DNA of 64,000 nt from Granulicella sp. L46 (GTDB taxonomy: Bacteria > Acidobacteriota > Terriglobia > Terriglobales > Acidobacteriaceae), in assembly GCF_009765785.1 (NCBI RefSeq), contig NZ_LMUT01000003.1, positions 297,570-361,569 of the forward strand. The letters are read 5' to 3'. Positions within the stretch are counted from its first letter, which is position 1; each line of letters opens with the position of its first letter. Positions 19,310-27,456 of this stretch are shown here, piece by piece. The notes beneath the pieces are model-generated. The model saw only the letters and a list, made by a program, of their open reading frames with translations. It was not told the origin of the DNA and did not search any database. Made by a program: the position numbers and the translations under genes.

Positions 19310-20398
19310 ATGGATCACCTACTGTACGGCAAAATCCGTAACGACATTGTAGGGCTGCTACAAGCTGCCCGTGCCGCTTCGGCGCGAAGCGTGAATGCGC
19401 AGATGACTGCCACCTATTGGGAGATCGGTCATCGCATCGTGGAGTTTGAACAGCAAGGCCAAGAGCGAGCGGAGTACGGAGAAGCGCTTATCAAACAACT
19501 GGCCGAGGATTTGTCCCGCCAATTCGGGAGGGGGTTTGGTGCTGTAAACCTCAGCCAGATGAGGCGGTTCTATTTGGAGTGGCCGACACAGAAGATTTTT
19601 CAGACACCGTCTGAAAAATCGCCCGCCTTGCCCGAGATTGCGTCCAAGTTCCCTCTGCCGTGGTCAGCATATGTGCGTTTGCTCTCTGTGAAGAACTCAG
19701 ACGCTCGGGCCTTTTATGAGGCGGAATCCCTCCGTTCTGGATGGTCCGTTCGCCAACTCGACCGTCAGATAGGTAGTCAATTTTACGAACGCATTGCCCT
19801 CTCTCGGAACAAGGCCGCGATGCTTGAGAAGGCAGAGATCGCGGAATCCGACGATACCATCACGCCAGAGGAAGCCATCAAAGATCCGTTCGTGCTCGAA
19901 TTCCTTGGCCTCAAAGATGAGTATTCTGAGACTGACCTTGAAGCGGCGCTCATCCAACACCTCACCGATTTCCTGCTGGAACTTGGAGACGACTTCGCGT
20001 TTCTGGGCAGGCAGAAGAGGCTCCGCATTGACGACACCTGGTTCCGGGTCGATCTGATCTTCTTCCATCGCCGACTTCGTTGCTTGGTCGTCATCGATCT
20101 CAAAGTGGGCAGGTTCAGCTACGCAGATGCCGGACAGATGCACCTCTACCTGAACTATGCACGCGAGCACTGGATGAAAGAGGGAGAGAACCCTCCGGTT
20201 GGTCTGATTCTGTGCGCGGAAAAGGGCGCAGCGGAGGCTCACTATGCGCTGGACAATCTACCCAACAAAGTTCTGGCTGCTGAATATCAGATGGTGCTTC
20301 CTGATGAAAAGGTAATTGCGGACGAACTGAAGCGATCCGGGGTGCGGCTAGAAGGGCGTCGTATGAAACCACTTCGGTCTGATGAATCGGACTCATAA
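19310..20398 (+). CDS. YhcG/DUF1016 PD-(D/E)XK nuclease-domain protein
   Basis: The product has the two-part DUF1016 architecture. A helical N-terminal domain (about 1-140: YWEIGHRIVEFEQQG, SRQFGRGFGAVNLSQMRRF) is followed by a PD-(D/E)XK nuclease-like domain with WFRVDLIFFHR, LVVIDLKVGRF and YLNYAREHW. Such proteins are common in mobile regions and beside restriction systems, and biochemical data are sparse. The frame is open to a GTG at 19226. I prefer the ATG at 19310 (GAGG upstream), with an ATG at 19286 also possible. It is the first gene of the island. Confidence 0.9.
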   Translation: MDHLLYGKIRNDIVGLLQAARAASARSVNAQMTATYWEIGHRIVEFEQQGQERAEYGEALIKQLAEDLSRQFGRGFGAVNLSQMRRFYLEWPTQKIFQTPSEKSPALPEIASKFPLPWSAYVRLLSVKNSDARAFYEAESLRSGWSVRQLDRQIGSQFYERIALSRNKAAMLEKAEIAESDDTITPEEAIKDPFVLEFLGLKDEYSETDLEAALIQHLTDFLLELGDDFAFLGRQKRLRIDDTWFRVDLIFFHRRLRCLVVIDLKVGRFSYADAGQMHLYLNYAREHWMKEGENPPVGLILCAEKGAAEAHYALDNLPNKVLAAEYQMVLPDEKVIADELKRSGVRLEGRRMKPLRSDESDS

Positions 20399-20800
20399 GG
20401 CCTCAGAAGGACGCTCTTCCGAAACCAACGCTCCAGACACGTTTTGTACCGCAATGCCGACTTGTGAAGACCCATCGCAGCCTAAGCGATCTTGTTCATT
20501 GAGCTTGTCCCACTCCGCGAGATGATCTAGGAGAGCAACGAGTGGCTCTTGCATTGTGTCTGCAAGTTCGTATTCGACATGCAACACGGAACTGCTTAGG
20601 TCTCTCCGCAAAACAGCTCCAGCAGCCTCAAGGGAACGTAGACTCGCCGTGAGGGCCTTCTTGGATGTAGGTGGAATCGCTCCCTTTAGCTTACTGAGGC
20701 GCACTGGGTGTTCGCGCATTGCACAAAGGATTTGGACCGTCCACTTTCCTCGCAGAAGCTCGACGACCCGCGCAACCCGTTCTGTGTATGAGATACCCAT
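20393..20800 (-). CDS. HxlR-family winged-helix regulator
   Basis: A 135-residue transcription factor. The winged-helix part has the HxlR pattern LLRGKWTVQILCAMREHPVRLSKL and ALTASLRSLEAAGAVLRRDL. The family usually senses aldehydes, quinones or redox state, often through a cysteine near the N-terminus; the only nearby one here is in ILCAM. It overlaps the end of the YhcG gene by six bases, tail to tail, and lies 215 bases beyond the arsenic genes in the same direction. Its target is not obvious. Confidence 0.88.
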   Translation of the reverse strand: MGISYTERVARVVELLRGKWTVQILCAMREHPVRLSKLKGAIPPTSKKALTASLRSLEAAGAVLRRDLSSSVLHVEYELADTMQEPLVALLDHLAEWDKLNEQDRLGCDGSSQVGIAVQNVSGALVSEERPSEAL

Positions 20801-21015
20801 AGAGTTTTTCGCTTGAGGTGCTCAGGACCGAATTTTCGGCTGTACCGATCAAATAGGAACACTGCTCGCACTGATGAATACGATGACGTTGCACTCCTCA
20901 AAAATTAGCTCAATCTTTAGTCCTCTTCGATTTGCTGACTGTTGCGTTTGTACCTCTCATGTCCATCGGCTAAAGCAACTTCACAATCTGCCCTCCGTGC
21001 AGAACAGACGTTGAC

Positions 21016-21417
21016 TCAGGAATTGAGACTATCGCTTTCCAGCAGTTGTCGCACCCTTTCCTTTATGTCGTCGCGGATGAGTCTTACTTCGTCCATCGGT
21101 AGCCCCTTCGGGTCGCGTAACGGCCAGTCGTCACGCCGAAGCCCTGGAACGTAAGGGCACTTGTCACCGCAGCCCATCGTGATAAGCAGTGCTGCTCCCT
21201 TAGCAAGTTCCTCGGTCAACTTCTGCGGTTTGGCATTCCTGAGGTCTATGCCAACCTCCTGCATAACGGCGAGAACCTCCGGATGCACCCGCGAGCCTGG
21301 TTCCGTGCCCGCCGAGACGGCCTCGGCCTTTGACCTATCGGCAAGCAGGTTAAAGAAAGCTGCGGCCATCTGTGAGCGACCGGCGTTATGAACGCAAGCA
21401 AAGATTACTGTCTTCAT
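21016..21417 (-). CDS. arsC: thioredoxin-type arsenate reductase
   Basis: A low-molecular-weight phosphatase-fold ArsC of 133 residues that reduces arsenate to arsenite. The P-loop is CVHNAGRS (CX5R, nucleophile C8). The two redox cysteines that pass electrons to thioredoxin are in TMGCGDKCPYVPG. This is the pI258/Bacillus type. It ends a three-gene minus-strand operon arsM-arsC-arsC, 17 bases after the preceding gene. Together with acr3 it converts arsenate into the exportable form. Confidence 0.93.
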   Translation of the reverse strand: MKTVIFACVHNAGRSQMAAAFFNLLADRSKAEAVSAGTEPGSRVHPEVLAVMQEVGIDLRNAKPQKLTEELAKGAALLITMGCGDKCPYVPGLRRDDWPLRDPKGLPMDEVRLIRDDIKERVRQLLESDSLNS

Positions 21418-21434
21418 CGGGGTTACCTTGACCT

Positions 21435-21923
21435 TTATTTCTTTCCGATTTTGTCGAGTTCGCTCTGGAGAACGAATTGGTCGAGTGTTCCTATTGGCAG
21501 GCTGAGGAAGAGACTGATGCGTCGATCCAAAGATGCGAAAGACTGGCTAAAGGCACGCTCGATCTCTTCCGGTGTTCCCAACGTCGCAGCGGGATCGGGG
21601 ATGCCCCAATGCGCCGTCATGGGCTGCCCCGGCCAAAGGGGACAGACTTCACGTGCTGCGTTGTCGCAGACCGTAAAAACGAAGTGTAGTGGCGGCGAGT
21701 CGGGTTTGGAGAATTCGTCCCAAGACTTGCTACGGGCGTTTGCTGTACTCAATCCTGCCTTCTCGATCTGTTTTAAAGCTTCGGGTCGGACTTGCCCGGT
21801 CGGGTGACTTCCCGCGCTGTAAGCCGTAAAGTGCTCACGGCCCTTTCGATTCATTATTGCTTCCGCCATGATGGAACGGGCTGAGTTGCCGGTACAGAGG
21901 AACATGACGTTGTAGTGTGGCAT
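21435..21923 (-). CDS. arsC: second arsenate reductase, PTP-like
   Basis: A 162-residue low-molecular-weight PTPase-fold protein of the ArsC group, different from its neighbour. The P-loop is CTGNSARS, and the later TVCDNAAREVCPLWPG carries two cysteines where this subgroup has its redox pair, followed by HWGIPDPA. The frame is open to 22085; the ATG at 21923 has GGACAGG upstream and starts directly before the first strand (MPHYNVMFLC). Two ArsC isoforms in tandem probably differ in electron donor or affinity. It lies 29 bases after arsM. Confidence 0.9.
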   Translation of the reverse strand: MPHYNVMFLCTGNSARSIMAEAIMNRKGREHFTAYSAGSHPTGQVRPEALKQIEKAGLSTANARSKSWDEFSKPDSPPLHFVFTVCDNAAREVCPLWPGQPMTAHWGIPDPAATLGTPEEIERAFSQSFASLDRRISLFLSLPIGTLDQFVLQSELDKIGKK

Positions 21924-21952
21924 TGACCTGTCCTGTCTTCTTTGGAAATCGC

Positions 21953-22843
21953 TTAGGCAATCGTTGTCGGCTTGATCGCGTACACCTTCACGCTGGCGGC
22001 TGCAGCGTTGATGTCGTACTGCGAAAGCAGTGTCGCAAGCTCTTCGTGAAGCGATGGCGTTAGGTTGGTTGCCTGGGTGCAGCAAGGCTCATCCATCAAC
22101 TGGAACGGGCTTCCGATCTCCATGCTGGGTGAGCAGCAACCGGCCTGGTTCTCCACCTTGGCATATGCGTTCAAGTCCGCCCCACTATCGACGATCTGAA
22201 TGTGTTCGAGGCCCGCAGCACTTAGTCCTGAGCGGTAGTCGTCAATCAAGATGGCTCCTGCGATGCAGCCCACATAGGCTGCCATGCTCTTTGCGACGGC
22301 TTCGGGGAGCTCATGTTTGAGAGCGATGTCACTTACGGCCACTCGACCACCGGGCTTGAGGACGCGGGCGATCTCGCGGAAGACGGAGGGTTTGTCGGGA
22401 GCAAGGTTGAGCACGCAGTTCGAGATGACACAATCGACCGAAGAGTCCGGCAACGGAATCTGGTCAATGGTGGATTGGTAAAACTCCACATTCGTATACC
22501 CGCCAACCTCGGCGTTCGTCCGCGCCCTCTCAATCATGGCTGGCGTCATGTCGATACCAATGGCGCGCCCCGAATGGCCGACCATCTTCGACGCCAGAAA
22601 TACGTCGAGTCCCCCGCCTGAACCCAAATCGACGACAACTTCCCCTGCCCTAATGTGAGCGGTCGCGGTGGGATTGCCGCAAGAAAGCCCCATGTTGGCG
22701 CCAGCCGGGATTGAAGTCAATTCCTCGGCGGAATAGCCGAAGGCTTCCGCAACCGCCTGAACGCCCGCATGGTCGTTGGAGAGACTGCTTTCCGCCACTG
22801 ACCCATACTTTGATCTCACTGAGTCCAATACCTGCTCTGCCAT
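21953..22843 (-). CDS. arsM: arsenite S-adenosylmethionine methyltransferase
   Basis: It methylates arsenite with SAM to mono- to trimethylated (volatile) arsenicals. The 296-residue enzyme has the SAM-binding [14 protein letters not shown] and the three arsenic-binding cysteines in their family contexts: GLSCGNP (C55), ISNCVLNL and YVGCIAGA. The C-terminal part has two extra Cys pairs (GCCSPS, EPCCTQ) of unknown role. The start is the ATG at 22843, with an excellent AGGAGGT; the longer frame to 22951 runs through the regulator's operator. It is divergent from arsR and first in its operon. Confidence 0.95.
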   Translation of the reverse strand: MAEQVLDSVRSKYGSVAESSLSNDHAGVQAVAEAFGYSAEELTSIPAGANMGLSCGNPTATAHIRAGEVVVDLGSGGGLDVFLASKMVGHSGRAIGIDMTPAMIERARTNAEVGGYTNVEFYQSTIDQIPLPDSSVDCVISNCVLNLAPDKPSVFREIARVLKPGGRVAVSDIALKHELPEAVAKSMAAYVGCIAGAILIDDYRSGLSAAGLEHIQIVDSGADLNAYAKVENQAGCCSPSMEIGSPFQLMDEPCCTQATNLTPSLHEELATLLSQYDINAAAASVKVYAIKPTTIA

Positions 22844-22893
22844 GTGCCTTACCTCCTGAAACATATTTGCTTTGGCGACTATATCTATTGCCA

Positions 22894-22913
22894 ATACATT
22901 CGTCAATGCGTAT
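22894..22913. promoter_or_regulatory. candidate ArsR operator between arsM and arsR
   Basis: An imperfect inverted repeat, ATACATT-CGTC-AATGCGTAT, lies in the 79-base gap between the divergent arsM and arsR starts. One bound repressor dimer there could control both transcripts, which is the usual ArsR arrangement. The call rests on symmetry and position only. Confidence 0.55.
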
Positions 22914-22922
22914 AAGTGAGGG

Positions 22923-23339
22923 ATGGCAAGGAAAACACCACCGTTCAACATGGAGCGCTTCTTTCAGGCGCTTGGCGACAATACACGGCTCAGGCTTCTC
23001 AACCTCATGGGCGACCAGGAAATATGCGTCTGCTACTTCGTTGAAATTCTAGGTGGTCCCCAACCGAAGATTTCTCGGCATCTGGCATATCTCCGCAATG
23101 CCGGCATCGTCTCTGCCCGACGAGAGGGTAAGTGGATGCACTACCGGATCGTCATGCCTCCAAACATCGGAGCGACGCAAGTTCTGCAGCAGACACTCGA
23201 CTGGCTGCGGGACGAAAAAGCGATGCAGGCCGACAAGGCGCGGCTTACGAAGGTGTGCTGCTCACCGGCAAAGTATGGCCTTCTTGAAGGCGCGCCGCCA
23301 CCGATAACGGTTGGTAAACCATCATGCGAGGCGTGCTAA
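22923..23339 (+). CDS. arsR: ArsR-family arsenite-responsive repressor
   Basis: A 138-residue winged-helix repressor that leaves DNA on binding arsenite. The metal site motif ICVCYF sits in the alpha3 helix (residues 34-39). The recognition helix is [17 protein letters not shown] and the wing is [13 protein letters not shown]. Extra cysteines near the C-terminus (VCCSPAK, PSCEAC) could form a second thiol site, as in some type-2 ArsR proteins. It is translationally coupled to acr3, whose ATG overlaps the TAA stop. Confidence 0.94.
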   Translation: MARKTPPFNMERFFQALGDNTRLRLLNLMGDQEICVCYFVEILGGPQPKISRHLAYLRNAGIVSARREGKWMHYRIVMPPNIGATQVLQQTLDWLRDEKAMQADKARLTKVCCSPAKYGLLEGAPPPITVGKPSCEAC

Positions 23340-24457
23340 TGTCGATCTCCGCGACTCAAGGTAATGTGTGCTCTCCTGCCACTCGAAAGAAGCTATCGTT
23401 TCTCGATCGCTTCCTGACTCTGTGGATCTTTCTCGCGATGGCAATCGGTGTGGCGATTGGGCACTTTGTTCCATCGTCCGCTGGGTTCGTCAATCGCTTT
23501 CAGACAGGCACCACAAACATCCCCATCGCTATTGGACTCATCATTATGATGTTCCCGCCGCTGGCGAAGGTGCGCTACGAAAAGCTCGGCGAGGTCTTCC
23601 GCAACAAGCGCATACTGGGCCTGTCATTGGCTCAGAATTGGATCATCGGCCCAGTGCTGATGTTCCTCCTTGCGATTGTCTTCTTACGCGGCGAACCTGC
23701 ATATATGCGCGGCTTGATCCTTATCGGCATCGCGCGTTGCATTGCGATGGTGCTGGTCTGGAATGAACTGGCAGAGGGCGATACGGATTACGTCGCTGGC
23801 CTTGTTGCTATCAACAGTGTCTTCCAAGTCCTTTTTTACAGCGTGTACGCCTGGGCTTTCCTGACGGTCCTGCCAAAATGGTTTGGCCTTGAAGGTAGCG
23901 TTGTCCAGATCGGCATCAGTCAGATCGCGAAGAGCGTTGGTATCTATCTTGGCGTTCCGTTTGTGGCCGGATTCGTTACCCGATACATTTTGATCCGCCT
24001 CAAGGGCGAGGAATGGTATCGGACACGATTCATTCCTCGCATCAGTCCGCTCACGCTCATCGCGCTGCTCTTTACTATCCTTGTGATGTTTTCGCTCAAG
24101 GGCGACCTGATCGTGCGGCTACCGCTGGATGTCGTGAAAATCGCCGTACCGCTTGTCATCTACTTCCTCATCATGTTCCTGGTGAGCTTTTGGATGGGCA
24201 AAAAGCTGGGGGCGGACTATGCTCAGTCCGCGACGCTCTCCTTTACGGCTGCGGGCAACAACTTCGAGCTGGCGATTGCAGTGGCCGTCGCAGTCTTCGG
24301 TTTGAACTCGGGCGAAGCGTTCGTCGGGGTCGTAGGACCGTTGATCGAAGTCCCTGCTCTGATTGGCCTCGTGAACGTGGCGTTTTGGATGCGGCGGCGT
24401 TACTTTGGCCAATCTGCCGCCTCCTTCGAGGTGCATCCGATTGAGGACGCCCCATAG
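23339..24457 (+). CDS. acr3: Acr3-type arsenite efflux permease
   Basis: An inner-membrane exporter of arsenite of the bile-acid/arsenite/riboflavin transporter superfamily. It has about 372 residues and ten hydrophobic helices. Family features are [17 protein letters not shown], the essential cysteine in [13 protein letters not shown], and [15 protein letters not shown]. The ATG at 23339 overlaps the arsR stop (TAATG); an ATG at 23324 is also possible. It exports the product of both ArsC enzymes. Confidence 0.95.
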   Translation: MSISATQGNVCSPATRKKLSFLDRFLTLWIFLAMAIGVAIGHFVPSSAGFVNRFQTGTTNIPIAIGLIIMMFPPLAKVRYEKLGEVFRNKRILGLSLAQNWIIGPVLMFLLAIVFLRGEPAYMRGLILIGIARCIAMVLVWNELAEGDTDYVAGLVAINSVFQVLFYSVYAWAFLTVLPKWFGLEGSVVQIGISQIAKSVGIYLGVPFVAGFVTRYILIRLKGEEWYRTRFIPRISPLTLIALLFTILVMFSLKGDLIVRLPLDVVKIAVPLVIYFLIMFLVSFWMGKKLGADYAQSATLSFTAAGNNFELAIAVAVAVFGLNSGEAFVGVVGPLIEVPALIGLVNVAFWMRRRYFGQSAASFEVHPIEDAP

Positions 24458-24470
24458 GAGAACTTCAGGC

Positions 24471-24824
24471 TCAGCTTTTCGCGGAGGCGTCGCTGAGAGG
24501 TGATATCTTCCGGGGATGCTCTTCATGAAGTTCGTGGTGCAACTCGTCAACCTTCGCTTTGGCCTTGTCTAAAGCCTTCCTGCCAGCAGAGGTGATCTTG
24601 TAGACTCGCCGGCTGTGCCCTCCAACATTCTTAAGGACTGACTTCAACAGGCCGGTGCGTTCGAGGCCATGCAGCAGGGGGTAAAGAGTGCCCGGTCCAA
24701 TGCGATACCCGTGATGCGCCAACTCCTCCATCATCGCGAGCCCAAAGATGGGCTCATGGGAGGCATGTACGAGTACATGAATCCGTATGAGGCCGAAAAA
24801 GAGTTCTCGCTGATGACTGGACAC
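24471..24824 (-). CDS. PadR-family transcriptional regulator
   Basis: A 117-residue regulator that starts at a GTG. The N-terminal winged helix reads HASHEPIFGLAMMEELAHHG..IGPGTLYPLLHGLERTGLL, and a C-terminal charged helix (AGRKALDKAKAKVDELHHEL) is the dimerisation arm. PadR proteins repress efflux or stress genes and are relieved by small ligands. It is divergent from an envelope operon beginning at 24929. Two similar palindromic sites lie in the gap, so it very probably controls that operon and itself. Confidence 0.93.
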   Translation of the reverse strand: MSSHQRELFFGLIRIHVLVHASHEPIFGLAMMEELAHHGYRIGPGTLYPLLHGLERTGLLKSVLKNVGGHSRRVYKITSAGRKALDKAKAKVDELHHELHEEHPRKISPLSDASAKS

Positions 24825-24851
24825 AGATCAAATATACCTCTGCTTAACCCG

Positions 24852-24887
24852 AATCGAACAACGATAGTGTAATATCGAACTTCGATA
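24852..24887. promoter_or_regulatory. twin operator-like palindromes, 21 bp apart
   Basis: TATCGAA-C-TTCGATA at 24873-24887 is a perfect 15-bp palindrome. AATCGAACAACGATA at 24852-24866 is a degenerate copy matching it at 12 of 15 positions. Their starts are 21 bases apart, about two helical turns, so two dimers would bind the same DNA face. They lie between the divergent padR and the beta-barrel gene, which makes PadR the likely ligand. Confidence 0.65.
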
Positions 24888-24928
24888 GCGCAGCACAACT
24901 CCGGTCGTAGTAGGAGACAGAAGAGTCG

Positions 24929-25810
24929 ATGAATCGCCGTCATGACTCAAAGCTGATACTGTTCTTGCTCGTCATTCTGAGCGGCTCACGCCTGTGGGCA
25001 CAAGGCCCTCCGTATCAAACCGACGATCCGGTGCCGGTGGACCTGCACCACTACGAGTTCTACATCTTCGGTAGTACGGACGGGACACCGGTGGAGACAG
25101 ACGCCACCGGCCCGGCTGTCGAGTTCAATTGGGGCGCCATTCCTAGGGTGCAGTTGCACACCATCTTGCCCTTGGGCGTGATCGCTCCGGCGAACAACCC
25201 GATTTATTCGCCCGGCGGGACAGGGCCGAGTGCGTTCGGTGTGATCGACGTTGAACTGGGCGCGAAGATCGCCATAATCAAAGAGTCCAAGTACATCCCG
25301 CAGATCGGGACCTTCACCATGTTTGAACTGCCGACCGGGAGCTACGACAGGGGACTTGGCGTGGGAAAGGTCTGGTACAAACTTCCCCTGTGGTTCCAGA
25401 AGAATATTGGACACTGGCTCCTGGATGGGGGTGCTGGTGAAACTCTCGTCCCGCAAACCCAATACCGTAACTATCCGTATGGCGGATTCCTCGTGAAATA
25501 CACCTTCGGGGAGCGGTTTGAGCTAGGAAGCGAGGTGTTTGCGCATGGGCGCGAGGGCTTCGCCACGCCGCAGACCGAAGCTTCGACGTTGATCGATGTG
25601 GGTGGCGTTTATCACCTGAAACATTATGAAGGTGAACAATTTTTGTTTAGCTACGGCCACTCGGTGGCCGGCCAGACGGAGAACTACGCCTACGTCGGCA
25701 TGTACTGGACATGGGGCGACAAAGACGACAAGGGAAAAGACGGCGACAAGAAGGAAACGGCGGCAAACGGCTGGATACAGGGGCCGATGCACGGACACGG
25801 AATTCAATGA
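24929..25810 (+). CDS. predicted outer-membrane beta-barrel protein
   Basis: A 293-residue protein with a signal peptide (ILFLLVILSGSRLWAQ) and alternating aromatic/hydrophobic strands through most of its length. It begins GPPYQTDDPVPVDLHHYEFYIF, a signature I associate with acidobacterial putative transporters of a MetA/phenol-degradation-like barrel type. The C-terminus has a Lys/Asp tract and a GPMHGHG tail with possible metal-binding histidines. It is the first gene of an operon with two membrane proteins and DoxX. A good ribosome site (AGGAGA) precedes the ATG. The substrate is unknown. Confidence 0.75.
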   Translation: MNRRHDSKLILFLLVILSGSRLWAQGPPYQTDDPVPVDLHHYEFYIFGSTDGTPVETDATGPAVEFNWGAIPRVQLHTILPLGVIAPANNPIYSPGGTGPSAFGVIDVELGAKIAIIKESKYIPQIGTFTMFELPTGSYDRGLGVGKVWYKLPLWFQKNIGHWLLDGGAGETLVPQTQYRNYPYGGFLVKYTFGERFELGSEVFAHGREGFATPQTEASTLIDVGGVYHLKHYEGEQFLFSYGHSVAGQTENYAYVGMYWTWGDKDDKGKDGDKKETAANGWIQGPMHGHGIQ

Positions 25811-25860
25811 CTTGGGGACGCGGCAGCGTCCGGGGCGCATCACTGCGGAGGATACGGTAA

Positions 25861-26433
25861 ATGGAAATTACAGTACGCGGTCTTTGGACTCTAATGCATG
25901 GCATGGGATTCGGTGCGCTCTATCTTCTGGCGTGTTCCGGTGCGCTCGTAGAGTTGCATCGTTTCACCACCTCGTCCCCACCGTCCGAGGCCACTCCCGG
26001 CCAGGAGCGCTTCTTCAAGGTTTACCTTCTGGCAATGGTTGTCCTCGCGTGGGCCGCTGTGCTGACGGGAGCATATGTCGTCTATCCGTGGTATCGGGCA
26101 GCACCGCCGCCGGGGACGACCGCCCTCGCGATGTTTCCGCAACGTCTGCTAATGTCGAGTTCCACGACCATCGGCTGGCACTCCCTTGGAATGGAGTGGA
26201 AGGAGCATGTCGCCTGGTTCGCTCCCATCTCTATCACGATGGTCGCATTCGTCTTCATCCGGTATGGCCGCGACCTCAAGAACCATCGACAGCTTCGCGC
26301 TGCGGTGCTGTCCTTTGCCGTGGCATCGTTTGTTGCGGCGGGGATCGCGGGCTTCTGCGGCGCAATGATTAACAAGTATGCGCCGGTTCAGGGCGGTCAC
26401 ACGATTCAACTGAGCCAGGGAGAAGAAAAATGA
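25861..26433 (+). CDS. four-helix inner-membrane protein, unknown function
   Basis: A 190-residue protein with four predicted membrane helices. Histidines sit in or near helices (TLMHGMGFGALY; IGWHSLGMEWKEHVAWF) and a Tyr/Pro-rich loop (GAYVVYPWYRAAPPPG) lies between. The paired histidines could bind haem b or a metal, but I recognise no named family. GGAGG precedes the ATG and it lies 50 bases after the barrel gene. The next gene overlaps its stop by four bases, so the two are probably translated together. Confidence 0.75.
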   Translation: MEITVRGLWTLMHGMGFGALYLLACSGALVELHRFTTSSPPSEATPGQERFFKVYLLAMVVLAWAAVLTGAYVVYPWYRAAPPPGTTALAMFPQRLLMSSSTTIGWHSLGMEWKEHVAWFAPISITMVAFVFIRYGRDLKNHRQLRAAVLSFAVASFVAAGIAGFCGAMINKYAPVQGGHTIQLSQGEEK

Positions 26434-26777
26434 ACATGCCAAACAGCGCCGCCTCACCCAACGCTCCGGCCCTGACAAACGGTTCCGGCGCCGCCGCCAT
26501 TCTTGCGGCGGGTATTGGCTCTTTCGCTCTGGCGGTGCTTGCCTGCGCCGGCGACAAGTTGGCAGCCATCAGGAACAGTCTCATTTTCTATAAACCAACC
26601 GGGCCGCTCTCCGGCGTCACCACAAGTGCCATCCTGATTTGGCTTGTCTCGTGGGTTATTTTTGAATGGCGCTGGCGGAACAAGACGGTCGGCATAGGGC
26701 GTATCGCTGCCATTGCTCTCGGGCTGCTCGGCCTGAGCCTATTGCTGACGTTTCCGCCCATCGTTGACCTCTTTTGA
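26430..26777 (+). CDS. three-helix inner-membrane protein, unknown function
   Basis: A 115-residue hydrophobic protein with three membrane helices (AAAILAAGIGSFALAVLAC, SAILIWLVSWVIFEW, IAAIALGLLGLSLLLTF) and short loops. Its ATG overlaps the preceding stop (ATGA), which points to a tight pair, perhaps one complex. No motif names it. It belongs to the PadR-flanked operon. Confidence 0.75.
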   Translation: MNMPNSAASPNAPALTNGSGAAAILAAGIGSFALAVLACAGDKLAAIRNSLIFYKPTGPLSGVTTSAILIWLVSWVIFEWRWRNKTVGIGRIAAIALGLLGLSLLLTFPPIVDLF

Positions 26778-26816
26778 AAGAACGTAGTTTTCTACAAGTC
26801 CGCATGGAGGATCACA

Positions 26817-27257
26817 ATGCCGATGGTTCTGCAAGATTCTTCACGCCGCCTCTCCTGGGGCATCCTGCTCATTCGCATTCTTGTAGGTTGGGTCTTTCTC
26901 TCCGAAGGCATCCAAAAGTTCCTCTTTCCGGCCGCTTTGGGGACGGGTCGTTTCGCGAAACTCGGCATTCCCTGGCCTCAATACTTCGCTCCCTTTGTCG
27001 GAGTGGTGGAGATCGCCTGCGGGACCCTCCTCATTCTCGGTTTGTTTATCTCACTGGCTTCTGTGTTCCTGCTGATCGTCATTGCAGTGGCAATTGCCAC
27101 AACCAAGTTTCCGATGCTACTCAAGCAAGGATTTTGGGCGACTCTCCATGAGGCGCGCGCGGATTTCTCCATGCTGTTCGGGCTGATCGCGATTTTGCTG
27201 ATGGGAGCGGGTATGTTCTCCTTGGATTGGCGGCGAAATCGCTCCATCACGATATGA
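26817..27257 (+). CDS. DoxX-family membrane protein
   Basis: A 146-residue four-helix protein of the DoxX/SURF4-like group. Typical marks are LIRILVGWVFLSEGIQKFLFP and YFAPFVGVVEIACGTLLILG. DoxX proteins are linked to thiosulfate:quinone oxidoreductase, thiol and redox stress, and membrane integrity, but most lack a proven activity. GGAGGATC stands before the ATG. It closes the envelope operon (barrel, two membrane proteins, DoxX). Confidence 0.9.
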   Translation: MPMVLQDSSRRLSWGILLIRILVGWVFLSEGIQKFLFPAALGTGRFAKLGIPWPQYFAPFVGVVEIACGTLLILGLFISLASVFLLIVIAVAIATTKFPMLLKQGFWATLHEARADFSMLFGLIAILLMGAGMFSLDWRRNRSITI

Positions 27258-27267
27258 ATACCAACGC

Positions 27268-27456
27268 TTGGGCATTGCGAACGTCATCGTAACGCCCGAT
27301 CTCTACGAACGGGAGCGGCTGACCATCGTGCGAAGCAAGTCCCTATTGGCGGAGAGCGTTCTGCAAGATCAGGATGGCGTGATTCATGTGAAGGCTACTC
27401 GGCTCATGGCGCTGGTCGATAGCCCGATGGAATTGCGTTCGCATGACTTTCATTGA
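27268..27456 (+). pseudogene. dnaE2: C-terminal stump of error-prone DNA polymerase DnaE2
   Basis: The 62 codons ending at 27456 match the extreme C-terminus of DnaE2/ImuC: GIANVIVTPDLYERERL, then LLAESVLQDQDGVIHVKA and the terminal SHDFH. The remaining thousand or so residues are missing, and the reading frame before the TTG comes from the tail of the doxX region. This is a deletion remnant, not a gene with its own function. It converges on the MFS gene with seven bases of overlap. Confidence 0.8.
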
